From Desulfofundulus australicus DSM 11792 (lineage in GTDB: Bacteria; Bacillota; Desulfotomaculia; Desulfotomaculales; Desulfovirgulaceae): a stretch of 64,000 nucleotides of DNA. The position numbers were made by a program, and so were the translations under genes. This document shows, piece by piece, positions 33,180-41,903 of this stretch (within the stretch, counting starts at the first letter, position 1; the number at the start of each line of letters is the position of its first letter). The DNA lies in the NCBI RefSeq assembly GCF_900129285.1, contig NZ_FQUW01000010.1:49718-113717 (forward strand), in the 5' to 3' direction. The notes beneath the pieces are model-generated. The model ran no database searches and was not told where the DNA came from. It saw only the letters and a program-made list of their open reading frames with translations.

Positions 33180-33911
33180 TTATGTGGGAATCTTTCCACC
33201 CTGGCCGCTTTCCAGAAGTTCCGTCAGCGTTACAAATTTATAGCCTCTGGCGGTAAGTACACGCAGGATTTCTTCCAGGGCCAGTACTGTTTGAGTGCGA
33301 TTGCCGCCGTGATCATGCAGCAGGACAATATCTCCATTTCCGGCGCCGTTTATCACACGCCAGGCAATTTCCCGTGCCCCGGGATCAGTATAATCCCGGG
33401 GATCCATGTCCGCCGTCCAGAGAACCACCCGGTAACCCCTGGCCATCACCGCCCGCAGCAGCGCTGCATTATAAAACCCGAAAGGCGGCCGGAAGTAAAC
33501 CGGGCGGTAACCGGTAGCCTTCACAATCAGTTCTTCCGAGCGTTTCAGGTCTCTCAAGGTGGCATACAGAGGTTGACCGGTCAGAAGTACGTGCCGGTAA
33601 CCATGCAGGCCAATTTCATGGCCGGCCGCTATTTCCTGGCGCACCAGATGGGGGTACTGCCGTACGTTCAGTCCCAGCACAAAAAAGGTGGTCCGGGCAT
33701 TGTACTTATCCAGGACTGCCAGAATTCTAGCAGTATAGAGGGGATCGGGACCATCATCAAAGGTAAGGGCAATTAACTTTTCGCTGGTTGTTACATGTCT
33801 GATCACCGCCTGCCCTTCATAACTTTCGATAACTTCCCACTCTTTTATCACCAGGACTATCAGGAAAACGATGGCCGGTAAAATCAGGAGAGCGAGTCTT
33901 TTTCTGATCAT
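33180..33911 (-). CDS. polysaccharide deacetylase, membrane-anchored
   Basis: A 243-residue NodB-family carbohydrate esterase (CE4). One N-terminal anchor helix (RLALLILPAIVFLIVLVI), then motif 1 LIALTFDDGPDP (catalytic base and metal Asp), motif 2 GHEIGLHGYRH (HxxxH-type zinc ligands), motif 3 RPPFGFYN, motif 4 VLWTADMDPRDY and motif 5 IVLLHDHGG. It would deacetylate peptidoglycan or another polymer outside the cell. The ATG at 33911 has GGGTGA; the longer reading to 34037 lacks support. Confidence 0.9.
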   Translation of the reverse strand: MIRKRLALLILPAIVFLIVLVIKEWEVIESYEGQAVIRHVTTSEKLIALTFDDGPDPLYTARILAVLDKYNARTTFFVLGLNVRQYPHLVRQEIAAGHEIGLHGYRHVLLTGQPLYATLRDLKRSEELIVKATGYRPVYFRPPFGFYNAALLRAVMARGYRVVLWTADMDPRDYTDPGAREIAWRVINGAGNGDIVLLHDHGGNRTQTVLALEEILRVLTARGYKFVTLTELLESGQGGKIPT

Positions 33912-34027
33912 TAATACTTCACCCGCTGAAAGAATGCACGGTAATGTTATTGTATAAATGCTATTGTACATACGGAGTGTTTTACTTAAACTAAAAAAGG
34001 GCTGGAAATTTAATCTGGGAGAGAGAA

Positions 34028-34273
34028 GTGCCGGCAAAAAGTATTACAAAAAAAGCCGGGGCCGCCCCGAAGCGGCTGGCGGTACTGCTCCGGTGCGGAA
34101 CACCTGTATGCCAGTTTAAAGAAAAATACGGCCCCCGCTGGGAACCGCGCTACCTGATTTATCCCCATCCCCTGCTCCTGCCCAAAATTGCCATGGCCGT
34201 GGTCACGGCCAACGCCGGGGGCAGCCTGTGGAGCTACGTGCAGGCCTGGCGGGAAAAGCGCCGGCTGGCGTGA
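34028..34273 (+). CDS. small hypothetical protein, 81 residues, low support
   Basis: A GTG with GGGAG four bases upstream opens a basic frame (KRLAVLLRCGTPVCQFKEKYGPRWEP...). It contains one mildly hydrophobic segment (LLLPKIAMAVVTANAGGSLW). No family was recognised. It lies divergent from the deacetylase gene next to a non-coding element, so it may be spurious. Confidence 0.35.
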   Translation: MPAKSITKKAGAAPKRLAVLLRCGTPVCQFKEKYGPRWEPRYLIYPHPLLLPKIAMAVVTANAGGSLWSYVQAWREKRRLA

Positions 34274-34384
34274 TCCAACCAAAAGAGCCGCCGGACTTGA
34301 AGTGAAAATTACCTGCTTTACAACCTGCCTCAACCTGGTATATGGTTCCGGATCCCCGTCATTCAGGACGGACAAAAAGGGAGT

Positions 34385-34709
34385 GACCCGCCCCAGTCTC
34401 CGGGGGCGGGCCACCGGGATTTCACCAGAATTGTGCCGGAGTGAACCTCCCCCGGGACAAGCCCGGGGGCTTCGTCCCGAAGGTTCCTCATGTCATCGGA
34501 ATGCTGCCTGCTAAAGCGCAGGTCTTACGCTTTCCTCGTGAGCTACATCCCGGCATTTGCCGGGAAGGCCCGGTCCATGGGCGTCTACTACTTCGCCATT
34601 TGGCTACGTAGATACGTGCTTACTTCAAAGCACCAGTCTCTTTCGGGAATCAGTTTTACGCAGCGGCCCATTGACCCGCTGCAACCCCATACTGATTGTC
34701 AAAGAGCAC
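34385..34709 (-). ncRNA. candidate structured RNA (IS200/IS605-associated, omega-RNA/HEARO-like)
   Basis: Minus strand, about 325 nt. Many strong hairpins follow each other: GCAGCGG/CCGCTGC, AATCAGT/ACTGATT, GTGCTT/AAGCAC, CCCGGCA/TGCCGGG, AAAGCG/CGCTTT, and CCCCCGGG/TCCCGGGGG flanked by AACCT/AGGTT. The last one resembles the end hairpin of TnpB/IscB-type elements (AAGCCCCCGGG...CCGGGGGAGG). A GC stem with a nearby CCCTTTTTG at about 34385 may terminate it. No transposase or nuclease gene remains. The fold is seen; the family name is inference. Confidence 0.5.
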
Positions 34710-34715
34710 AGGAAT

Positions 34716-34744
34716 ATTATACCACGGAAACAGATGTTTGTGAA
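34716..34744 (-). promoter_or_regulatory. promoter of the 34.4-34.7 kb RNA
   Basis: TTCACA, 17-base spacer, perfect TATAAT on the minus strand, about seven bases before the first RNA helices. Confidence 0.65.
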
Positions 34745-34750
34745 GTATTT

Positions 34751-34812
34751 ATCGCCCTACCGGGCGATGCCTCTTTCATCCTACGGCACAAGGCCGTAGG
34801 TTTTCAGAGGCA
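34751..34812. repeat. paired palindromes resembling an IS200/IS605 end
   Basis: Two hairpins in tandem: ATCGCCC/GGGCGAT and CCTACGGC/GCCGTAGG, the second nested in TGCCTCT/AGAGGCA. On the minus strand the second hairpin is followed by ATGAAAGAGG; a hairpin followed by GGATGAAA is common at the ends of IS200/IS605-family (TnpB-type) elements. It marks one border of the non-coding element. Confidence 0.5.
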
Positions 34813-34933
34813 ATTTTCTATAAAATTGGCCGGGTTAAAAATTTCCCGGAGGGTAACTATATTCCTGAAATGCTGTTCGGAGGTTCCTTATGGTTTTTTG
34901 TACCACTATTATAAAATGAAAGGAGATAAGAAA

Positions 34934-36318
34934 ATGGCAACCACTCTTTTCCAAACGAAAAGCCGGGTGGCAGCGCAGCTATTATCCCGCACTATCGCTT
35001 ACCTGGAAAAAGATCCGGAAGCGAATTTTCCAGGCTTTTAAATTTCGTCAAGACCATTACCCTGCTGGAAAAGCATAAAGAGCAAATCGAGCAACTGGCC
35101 AGGGTATACAGGGAGAACGCGGCCGTCAGTTGCTATGTCAACCGCCTGCTGCGCGAGGTTCATCCGCATGTGAAAAAGCGGCTCATCCTCAACTGGTTTA
35201 TCCACCAAATTCTTCTGGGCTCTTTTTTGCGGGAGAGTAAGGCGGCAGCACTGGGAGTGCACGTTCCGGATTTCCTGCTGGTTGATCCCACCAGCGCCTG
35301 CAATTTAAACTGCCGTGGGTGCTGGGCAGGCAGGTACTCTCCCCGGAATTCCCTCTCTTTTGAAAGGCTGGATAAACTTTTTAGCGAAGCCAAAGAGCTG
35401 GGTATATACTGGATTGTTCTTTCCGGCGGGGAGCCCCTGGTCTACCCGCGCCTTTTCGAGCTAATGGCCAGACACAGCGACATGGCTTTTATGGCTTACA
35501 CCAACGGGACGCTTATCGACGAAAAGACGGCCGGCCGGATTATTGAAGTGGGCAATTTCTCCCCGGCGATCAGCCTGGAGGGGTGGCAGGAAACCACGGA
35601 TGCCCGCCGGGGTGCCGGTACTTTTGCCAGAGTTATGCACACCATGGACCTCCTGCGCGCCCGGGGTACAGTTTTCGGAGCTTCCCTGACCATTACCCGC
35701 TATAACGTGCAGGAGGTGACCAGCGACGAATTCATTGATTTCCTCATTGAGCGGGGAGTCGCTTACGTCTGGACCTTCCACTATATTCCGATCGGGCGTA
35801 ATCCTGACGTAAAATTGATGATTACGCCGGAACAGAGGGCGTACCTGGCCAGGCGCATTCCCTACCTGCGTACCCATAAGCCCATACAGATTGCTGACTT
35901 CTGGAACGACGGGGAACTGGTCGAAGGATGCATAGCCGGCGGGCGGAAGTATATCCATATTAATGCTCAGGGTGAGGTAGAACCCTGCGCCTTCGTGCAT
36001 TTTGCCGTTGACAATATAAACGAAAAAAGCCTGCTGGAGGTGCTGAATTCCCCCCTCTTCGAGGCCTACCAGAAGCGGCAGCCTTTTCACTGCAACCATT
36101 TACGGCCATGTCCCATTATCGATAATCCCCGGGCACTCCGGGAAATTGTGCAGGAGTCGGGTGCCCACCCCACCCACGAAGGTGCCGAAACCGTGCTGGA
36201 GGGAGTGGTGGCTGCCTACCTGGATGACCTTTCGCGCGCCTGGGGAGAACTGGCCGATGAAATCTGGGCCGAACGCCAGAAGGTGAACGGAAAGACACTG
36301 GTAGACGCAGCGGGGTAG
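34934..36318 (+). pseudogene. radical SAM protein, apparent single-base frameshift near its start
   Basis: The first frame (34934, AGGAG upstream) reads RVAAQLLSRTIAYLEKDPEANF, the expected N-terminus of this COG0535-like family, and stops at 35041. The continuation (LLNFVKTITLLEKHKEQIEQ, then HPHVKKRLILNWF) lies in another frame, with the switch near 35030, as if one base were missing. From there the protein is intact to 36318: radical SAM cysteines in CNLNCRGC, SGGEPL, and C-terminal cysteines in CIAGG, EPCAF, HCNHLRPCP for an auxiliary Fe-S site. A truncated product could start at GTG 35170. It could be a real inactivation or a sequencing error. Confidence 0.7.
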
Positions 36319-36399
36319 GCCGGTGGTTGAAACCGGGTTCGTTACCCGGGCGGCCCGGGCAGGAAGATTATTCCGGAGTAAAAGGGGAGGTTATGCACA

Positions 36400-37803
36400 A
36401 TGCGGGTGTTGCTGATTCAGCCGCGGCCCAGAGGGGGGCTGGGTTACAAAAGTTTGATTGCAGTGGAGCCCCTGGGACTGGAAATTGTCGGGGCCGCGTT
36501 AAAGGATCATTCCGTCCGCCTCCTGGACGTGCTGGCCGGAGAGAATATTACCGCCGCCGTTCAAGATTTCCGGCCGGAAGCGGTGGGAATTAACTGCTCC
36601 TTCACCGTGGACGTTTACCAGACCTTACGCATTGCCGGGGAGGTGAAAGCCGCCAGGAAAAATACCTTTGTTTTTGTGGGCGGCCATCACGCTTCTTTGA
36701 GGCCCGAGGATTTTGACCACCCGGCGGTGGATGCGGTGGTGGTTGGGGAAGGTGAGACAACGGCACCCGAATTGATAGCCACCCTGGAGGGTCAGGGGGA
36801 CCCAACCCGGGTGGCCGGCCTCGTCCTGAATACAGAGGAAGGCCAGTTCTTTACCGGCGAGCGGCCGCTTTTGCAGTCGCTCGATGAGGTGCCACCGGCG
36901 GACCGGGAGCTTACCGGCAGATACAGAAACCAGTATTACCTGGGAACGCGCCGCCCCTTTGTTACACTGGAGACTTCGCGGGGGTGTCCCCACCGCTGTA
37001 ATTTCTGCAGTATCTGGCGCTTTTACCGGGGCAGGGTGCGGAGTATGAGCCCGGAAAGGGTGGTGGAGGAAATCAGGTTCCTGCCCCCGGGGGACGTACT
37101 TTTTACCGATGATAATTTCCTGGCCGATGTACGCCGCGCCGGGAAGATTGCCGAATTGTTGAAAGGCCGTGGTATTCCCAGGCGCAGGTATATTATCCAG
37201 GCCAGGAGCGATACCGTGGTGAGGCACCCCGAGATCATCCGGCAGTGGAAGGATATCGGCCTGGACGGGGTTTTCATTGGCTTTGAGAAGATCGATGAGG
37301 AAGGGATGAAGCAGGTCAACAAGCAAAACAGCGTCAAAAATAACGAGAAGGCACTGGGTATCCTGGATGCACTGGGAATTAATGTCTACGCCTCCTTTAT
37401 TGTGGACCCGGATTTCAGTCCTGTGGATTTTCAGAAGTTGTTTCATTACGTCAGAAAGCTGAAGATCCGGCAGCCGCAGTTCACCATCCTGACCCCGCTG
37501 CCCGGAACCGAGCTTTTTGAGCGCTTCAAAAATAAATTAACCACCACCAATTATGAGTTTTTCGACCTCCTGCACGCTGTCGTGCCCACGCGGCTCCCCC
37601 TGCCCCAGTTTTACAGGGAATTTACCACCCTTTACCGGCGTGTTTATCTGCGCCCCGGCTATTTCTTCGGTACTTTAAAGTGGCTTCTGCTGAAGCTTGT
37701 AACCGGCGGGCTCTCCCTGGAGCACCTGCAAAAACTGGTACACGGGGCAAAAATGATGGGGAGCTGCCAGGCCTACCTGGAAAACCAGATGGCCCGGGTT
37801 TAA
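36400..37803 (+). CDS. B12-binding radical SAM protein
   Basis: A 467-residue enzyme with an N-terminal cobalamin-binding-like domain (LIQPRPRGG..., GINCSFTVDVYQTL, FVGGHHASLRPEDF) lacking the His of the DxHxxG motif, followed by a radical SAM core with ETSRGCPHRCNFCSIW. The C-terminal helical region (residues about 380-467) is shared with HpnP/HpnR-like enzymes. Such proteins methylate or otherwise modify lipids and cofactors; the substrate here is unknown. It follows the radical SAM pseudogene by 80 bases and probably shared an operon with it. GGGGAGG precedes the ATG. Confidence 0.82.
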   Translation: MRVLLIQPRPRGGLGYKSLIAVEPLGLEIVGAALKDHSVRLLDVLAGENITAAVQDFRPEAVGINCSFTVDVYQTLRIAGEVKAARKNTFVFVGGHHASLRPEDFDHPAVDAVVVGEGETTAPELIATLEGQGDPTRVAGLVLNTEEGQFFTGERPLLQSLDEVPPADRELTGRYRNQYYLGTRRPFVTLETSRGCPHRCNFCSIWRFYRGRVRSMSPERVVEEIRFLPPGDVLFTDDNFLADVRRAGKIAELLKGRGIPRRRYIIQARSDTVVRHPEIIRQWKDIGLDGVFIGFEKIDEEGMKQVNKQNSVKNNEKALGILDALGINVYASFIVDPDFSPVDFQKLFHYVRKLKIRQPQFTILTPLPGTELFERFKNKLTTTNYEFFDLLHAVVPTRLPLPQFYREFTTLYRRVYLRPGYFFGTLKWLLLKLVTGGLSLEHLQKLVHGAKMMGSCQAYLENQMARV

Positions 37804-37816
37804 GTTACAGGTAAAA

Positions 37817-38461
37817 CTAGGCCAGCAGGGCGGCTACCACTCCTACCAGAAAAATACCGTCAAATACCCCTGCCCCACCTATGCTCAGGACGTGCCCGCC
37901 CAGCTCCCTGAGCCGGTGCAGGTTCAGGAGGTCGGCTCCGATAAGAGTGCCCCAGACGCCGGCAATGTAAGCCACCGGGGCGGCATTCTCGCCGGCCAGA
38001 AGAATGGCTGCTGCTGCAGCCACCAGCGGGGGGATGAAGGCGGGCAGGGAAATGCCGACCCCCGGCACGGGGCGGGCCAGGACCCTGGCCACCGCGGTTA
38101 CTATGAGTGTTGCCGCCAGCGCAGGCCACAGGGGGGTGCGTTCCAGAAGGTAAAGGCTGAAAAGGACGGGAATAACCGCACCCCCTGCGTTAACAGCAAT
38201 TATTTGCTCGCGCACCCGGGGCGGGTAATAAAAAAGAAAAGGAAAGAAAAGCCTCTCTTCCTCGACCACAAATTTCCGGCGGGACACAGGAATGTTAATA
38301 ACGCCACCTATGAGGGAGAGGCTGAACAGCAAAACGGCTCCCTCCGGCGACAACCCCAGCCTGGTAAAAGAAAAGGTTGCTACCTGAAAGAAGAGGACGA
38401 AAATTAAAAAGGGGAAAAGTAAAAGCAGGAAGACAAACCACATTAACGGCACCGCCAGCAC
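37817..38461 (-). CDS. DUF1614 membrane protein
   Basis: A 214-residue protein with about seven hydrophobic helices. SLIGGVINIPVSRRKF and VNAGGAVIPVLFSLYLL are the conserved-looking loops of DUF1614, and the GADLLNLHRL and HVLSIGGAGVFDGIFLVG segments close the protein. The function is unknown. GTG start; the ribosome site is weak, so an ATG 18 bases later is possible. It converges on the B12 radical SAM gene. Confidence 0.8.
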   Translation of the reverse strand: MLAVPLMWFVFLLLLFPFLIFVLFFQVATFSFTRLGLSPEGAVLLFSLSLIGGVINIPVSRRKFVVEEERLFFPFLFYYPPRVREQIIAVNAGGAVIPVLFSLYLLERTPLWPALAATLIVTAVARVLARPVPGVGISLPAFIPPLVAAAAAILLAGENAAPVAYIAGVWGTLIGADLLNLHRLRELGGHVLSIGGAGVFDGIFLVGVVAALLA

Positions 38462-38836
38462 CTGCTTTCCGTATAAGATAGTTATACAGGATATGTTTAA
38501 CCTTTAAAATGCCCGGATCCTTCCCGGCCGATTAAATTTTTTCTTTGATTACCGGGAGGATTTTATAAAATTTAAAAGAAATATCAAATATCGCTTTCAG
38601 CAGCTGGTTAAAAGACGGAACTATTTTAAACTTTAAAAATTACCTGTCTGAAAATGAACCAAAGTGGTGCCTGCTGGCTTGCCGGAGACGCTGCGGGCGG
38701 GATGGCAGGGCAGGTATGAAATTTGCGACTATATGTGAACGCTCCAACTATCACAAAGCAATTCCAGAGAAAGCGGCTGGTTCAACCCCGGCTGGACCGG
38801 GGGGTCGGCGCCGGCCGGGGGAAAGGGGGAGAGTTA
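38462..38836. other. 375-base intergenic stretch without a clear gene
   Basis: The left half is AT-rich and the right half GC-rich with several short inverted pieces (CTGCTGGCTTGCCGG; GGCGCCGGCC). I looked for sigma-54, cobalamin and other riboswitch patterns and found none convincing. Confidence 0.4.
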
Positions 38837-39238
38837 ATGGCGCTGGTACTGGTGGTGGATGATGAGGAAATTATCTGCAATCTGCTGGCCGAGGTGTTCA
38901 GGAATGCCGGGTACCGGGTTCGGACGGCGTACGGGGGCAGGGAAGCCATGGATTTAATTTTTCAGGAGTCTCCCGATGTGGTGCTCCTGGACGTGCACCT
39001 TCCGGATGCCAATGGCATGAAATTGCTGGAGCGGATTTGCCAGTACGACCGTCACCTGCCGGTGATTTTGATGTCTGCGGCGGGGACTGCCGAGATGGCC
39101 GCCCGGGCCGTAAAGGCCGGTGCTTTTGACTTCCTGTGCAAACCCTTTAATCTGCAAAAACTTCTCCGGGTAATAGAAAAGGCTCTGGAGTTCCGGCAGG
39201 CGGGGGCGGTGGAAGGGGCTTCTTTGCAGTCCGTCTGA
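38837..39238 (+). CDS. response regulator, receiver domain only
   Basis: A 133-residue CheY-like receiver: VVDDEEIICNLL, phospho-acceptor Asp in VVLLDVHLPDANG, conserved Thr/Ser in VILMSAAGT and Lys in FLCKPF. No output domain and no adjacent kinase, so it is an orphan. The ATG at 38837 has AAAGGGGGAG; the longer frame upstream is not supported. Confidence 0.9.
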   Translation: MALVLVVDDEEIICNLLAEVFRNAGYRVRTAYGGREAMDLIFQESPDVVLLDVHLPDANGMKLLERICQYDRHLPVILMSAAGTAEMAARAVKAGAFDFLCKPFNLQKLLRVIEKALEFRQAGAVEGASLQSV

Positions 39239-39331
39239 GAGCATGAGCCGCCTGCAGCAAAGGCTCCCGCAACCCTCCACCCCCGCCGGGCATGATTTCG
39301 GACACGGGACTGAACCCGATGCCCGGTAAAA

Positions 39332-40543
39332 TCAAGGTTTGCGGAGCCCCGCCCTCTTCTCCATCAAAGCGCGTACCTTTAAGGGCAGGCCGAAAAGGTT
39401 TATAAACCCGGCAGCGTCGGCCTGGTTGTATATTTCGTCCCGGCTGAAGGTGGCCAGCTCCGGATCGTAAAGCGAATAAGGCGAACTGACCCCGGCAGGT
39501 GTGCAGTTGCCCTTGTAGAGCTTCATGCGCACCGTGCCCGTTACCGTGCGCTGGGTCACCTCCACAAAGGCATCCAGGGCCTCCCGTAAAGGAGAGAACC
39601 ACACGCCGTCATACACCAGCTCGGCATAGCGGGCGGCCACCAGTTCTTTGAAATGCATGGTCATCCGGTCGAGACAGATACTTTCCAGCTCCCGGTGGGC
39701 CAGATAGAGGATGGTGCCGCCGGGAGTTTCGTACACGCCGCGGGACTTCATACCCACCAGGCGGTTCTCCACCATATCCACCACGCCTATGCCGTTAGCA
39801 CCTCCCAGGGCATTTAACCTTTCCAGCAATGCCACCGGATCCAGGGTCTCCCCGTTTAACTTCCTGGGAATACCCTTCTCGAAATAAATTTCCACGTAAG
39901 ATGGACGGTCCGGGGCTTTTTCCGGAGGTGTGGTCAGCAAAAGCACATCTTCGGGCGGCTCCTTGGCCGGATCTTCCAGGTCCCCTCCTTCATGGCTCAG
40001 GTGCCAGATATTGCGGTCCATACTGTAAGGCTGTTCCCGGGTCACGGGAACGGGGATCCCCCGGGCCCGGGCATAGTCCATGGCATCCTCCCGGGAACGG
40101 ATGTCCCACTCCCGCCAGGGAGCGATGATTTTAAGGTCGGGGTTGAGGGCCTTCACCGACAGCTCGAAGCGCACCTGGTCGTTTCCCTTGCCGGTGGCAC
40201 CGTGGGCCACGGCCTCCGCCCCTTCCCTTTCAGCCACCTCCACCAGCTTTTTGGCAATCAAGGGGCGGGCCATGGAGGTACCCAGAAGATACTTGCCCTC
40301 GTATATGGCCCCCGCCCGCAGGGTGGGGAAAATATATTCTTCCACAAATTCCCGTTTTACGTCCTCAATGTAGATCTTGCTGGCACCGCTCTTCAGGGCC
40401 TTTTCTTCCAGGGGGGCCAGTTCCTCCCCCTGCCCCAGGTCGGCCACCATGGCAATGACTTCGTAACCGTAATTTTCTTTGAGCCAGGGAATGATGATGG
40501 AGGTATCCAGCCCCCCCGAATAGGCAAGCACCACTTTTTTCAT
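39332..40543 (-). CDS. argG: argininosuccinate synthase
   Basis: Joins citrulline and aspartate with ATP in the penultimate step of arginine synthesis. The 403-residue product starts [20 protein letters not shown] with the ATP PP-loop, and carries [31 protein letters not shown] and ESICLDRMT. Family length. The ATG at 40543 fits the family though the GGAGGAGC site is a little far. It is the last gene of the arginine run; argH does not follow. Confidence 0.97.
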   Translation of the reverse strand: MKKVVLAYSGGLDTSIIIPWLKENYGYEVIAMVADLGQGEELAPLEEKALKSGASKIYIEDVKREFVEEYIFPTLRAGAIYEGKYLLGTSMARPLIAKKLVEVAEREGAEAVAHGATGKGNDQVRFELSVKALNPDLKIIAPWREWDIRSREDAMDYARARGIPVPVTREQPYSMDRNIWHLSHEGGDLEDPAKEPPEDVLLLTTPPEKAPDRPSYVEIYFEKGIPRKLNGETLDPVALLERLNALGGANGIGVVDMVENRLVGMKSRGVYETPGGTILYLAHRELESICLDRMTMHFKELVAARYAELVYDGVWFSPLREALDAFVEVTQRTVTGTVRMKLYKGNCTPAGVSSPYSLYDPELATFSRDEIYNQADAAGFINLFGLPLKVRALMEKRAGLRKP

Positions 40544-40588
40544 AAGGTTATTAACGCTCCTCCTTCGAAATAATTCTTTCACATCTCG

Positions 40589-40650
40589 CCAAGTTTGGCA
40601 TCTGCTCGGCTCAATGTCGCTCGCTTCCGTGCAAAACGGCAGCCGCTTTC
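40589..40650. repeat. arg-cluster intergenic repeat, copy 1
   Basis: About 60 bases beginning AAGTTTGGCATCTGCTCGGC and ending TGCAAAACGGCAGCCG. It matches 48764-48822 at most positions and a diverged inverted version at 48645-48692. It lies just before argG. Confidence 0.65.
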
Positions 40651-40676
40651 ATCCTCTGGCGATGACGCTGAAAGCG

Positions 40677-40856
40677 TCATGAACGTCTCCTCAGCCATAA
40701 CAGGTACATGACAGCCCAGCCCAGGGTTACACCTGTAAACCAGGCGCCCAGGTGCATGGGCAGGTGAACAGGATTCTGCTTGATGAAATCCAGGAGTACG
40801 ATACCTGCACCCCCTGCCAGGGCCAGGACAAGCGATACGCGCGTAATCCGGAACAT
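40677..40856 (-). CDS. 59-residue membrane protein between argF and argG
   Basis: Two hydrophobic helices (about residues 5-24 and 35-54) joined by a short loop (IKQNPVHLPMHLG), with a tri-arginine tail. The ATG begins one base after the argF stop, a coupling arrangement, though a separate ribosome site is weak. No family was recognised. It could be an arginine-pathway membrane accessory or an unrelated passenger. Confidence 0.6.
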   Translation of the reverse strand: MFRITRVSLVLALAGGAGIVLLDFIKQNPVHLPMHLGAWFTGVTLGWAVMYLLWLRRRS

Positions 40857-40857
40857 A

Positions 40858-41793
40858 TCACGCCATTAACAGGGCCAGCACGGCTTTCTGGGCATGCAGG
40901 CGGTTTTCCGCCTCGTCCCAGACCGCCGAGTGGGGGCCATCAATGATTTCCGCCGTCACCTCTTCTCCCCTGTGGGCCGGCAGGCAGTGGAGGAAAATGA
41001 AGTCCGGGCTGGCATGGCGTACCAGTTCTCCATTGACCTGGTAGGGAGCGAAGACCTTTTTCCGCAGCTCGCTTTCCTGCTCCTGCCCCATGCTGGCCCA
41101 CACGTCGGTGACCACCACGTCAGCTCCCGTCACCGCCGCCACCGGGTCGGTAAGGATTTCAATGCGGCTGCCGGTTGAAATAGCATCTTCCCTGGCCGCC
41201 CGCACAATTTCCTCCCTGGGCTGGTAGCCGGGTGGCGAGGCCACGCTGATGTTTATACCCGTTTTGGCACAGCCGAAAAGCAGGGAATGGCAGACGTTAT
41301 TGCCGTCCCCCACGTAGGCCAGCTTCAGGCCGGCCAGCCTGCCCTTGTACTCCCGGATAGTTTGCAAATCGGCCAGGACCTGGCACGGGTGCAGCAGGTC
41401 GGTCAGGCCGTTGATCACCGGAATATCGGCGTAGCGGGCCAGTTCTTCCACATCCGCCTGGGCGTAGGTACGGATCATAATTCCGTCCAGGTAGCGGGAA
41501 AGCACCCGGGCGGTATCGGCAATTGATTCCCCCCGCCCCAGCTGCAGATCGCCGGCATTGAGGTACAGGGCGTACCCTCCCAGCTGGTACATGGCCACCT
41601 CAAAGGAAACCCGGGTGCGGGTGGAAGATTTTTGAAAGATCATGCCCAGGGTCTTTCCGGTCAGGTAAGGATGGGGAATACCCCTTTTTTGTTTGGACTT
41701 CAGTTCATCGGCCAGATCCAGGATGGTGATGATTTCATCCGGCGTAAAATCATGCAGGGAGAGAAGATCCCGCCCCTTAAAATTCTCCTTCAT
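40858..41793 (-). CDS. argF: ornithine carbamoyltransferase
   Basis: Makes citrulline from ornithine and carbamoyl phosphate. The 311-residue product has the carbamoyl-phosphate motif SSTRTRVSFEVAMYQLGG, HPCQVLADLQTI, the ornithine loop DVWASMGQE and HCLPAHRGEEVT. Complete. AAGGGGTAA precedes the ATG. Confidence 0.97.
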   Translation of the reverse strand: MKENFKGRDLLSLHDFTPDEIITILDLADELKSKQKRGIPHPYLTGKTLGMIFQKSSTRTRVSFEVAMYQLGGYALYLNAGDLQLGRGESIADTARVLSRYLDGIMIRTYAQADVEELARYADIPVINGLTDLLHPCQVLADLQTIREYKGRLAGLKLAYVGDGNNVCHSLLFGCAKTGINISVASPPGYQPREEIVRAAREDAISTGSRIEILTDPVAAVTGADVVVTDVWASMGQEQESELRKKVFAPYQVNGELVRHASPDFIFLHCLPAHRGEEVTAEIIDGPHSAVWDEAENRLHAQKAVLALLMA

Positions 41794-41903
41794 GTGTGTT
41801 ACCCCTTCCTTTACAGTTCAAAATGATCCAGACCCGCACCAAACACCACCCAACCCGTCGTTAACCCGGGACCACTGCAGCCGCCGGCAACCGGGCAAAT
41901 CGC

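Noticed and set aside
38462..38836. Sigma-54 promoter before the orphan response regulator (TGGCAGGGCAGGTATGAA)
   Set aside because: The distance between GG and the next TTTGC is too long for a sigma-54 site.
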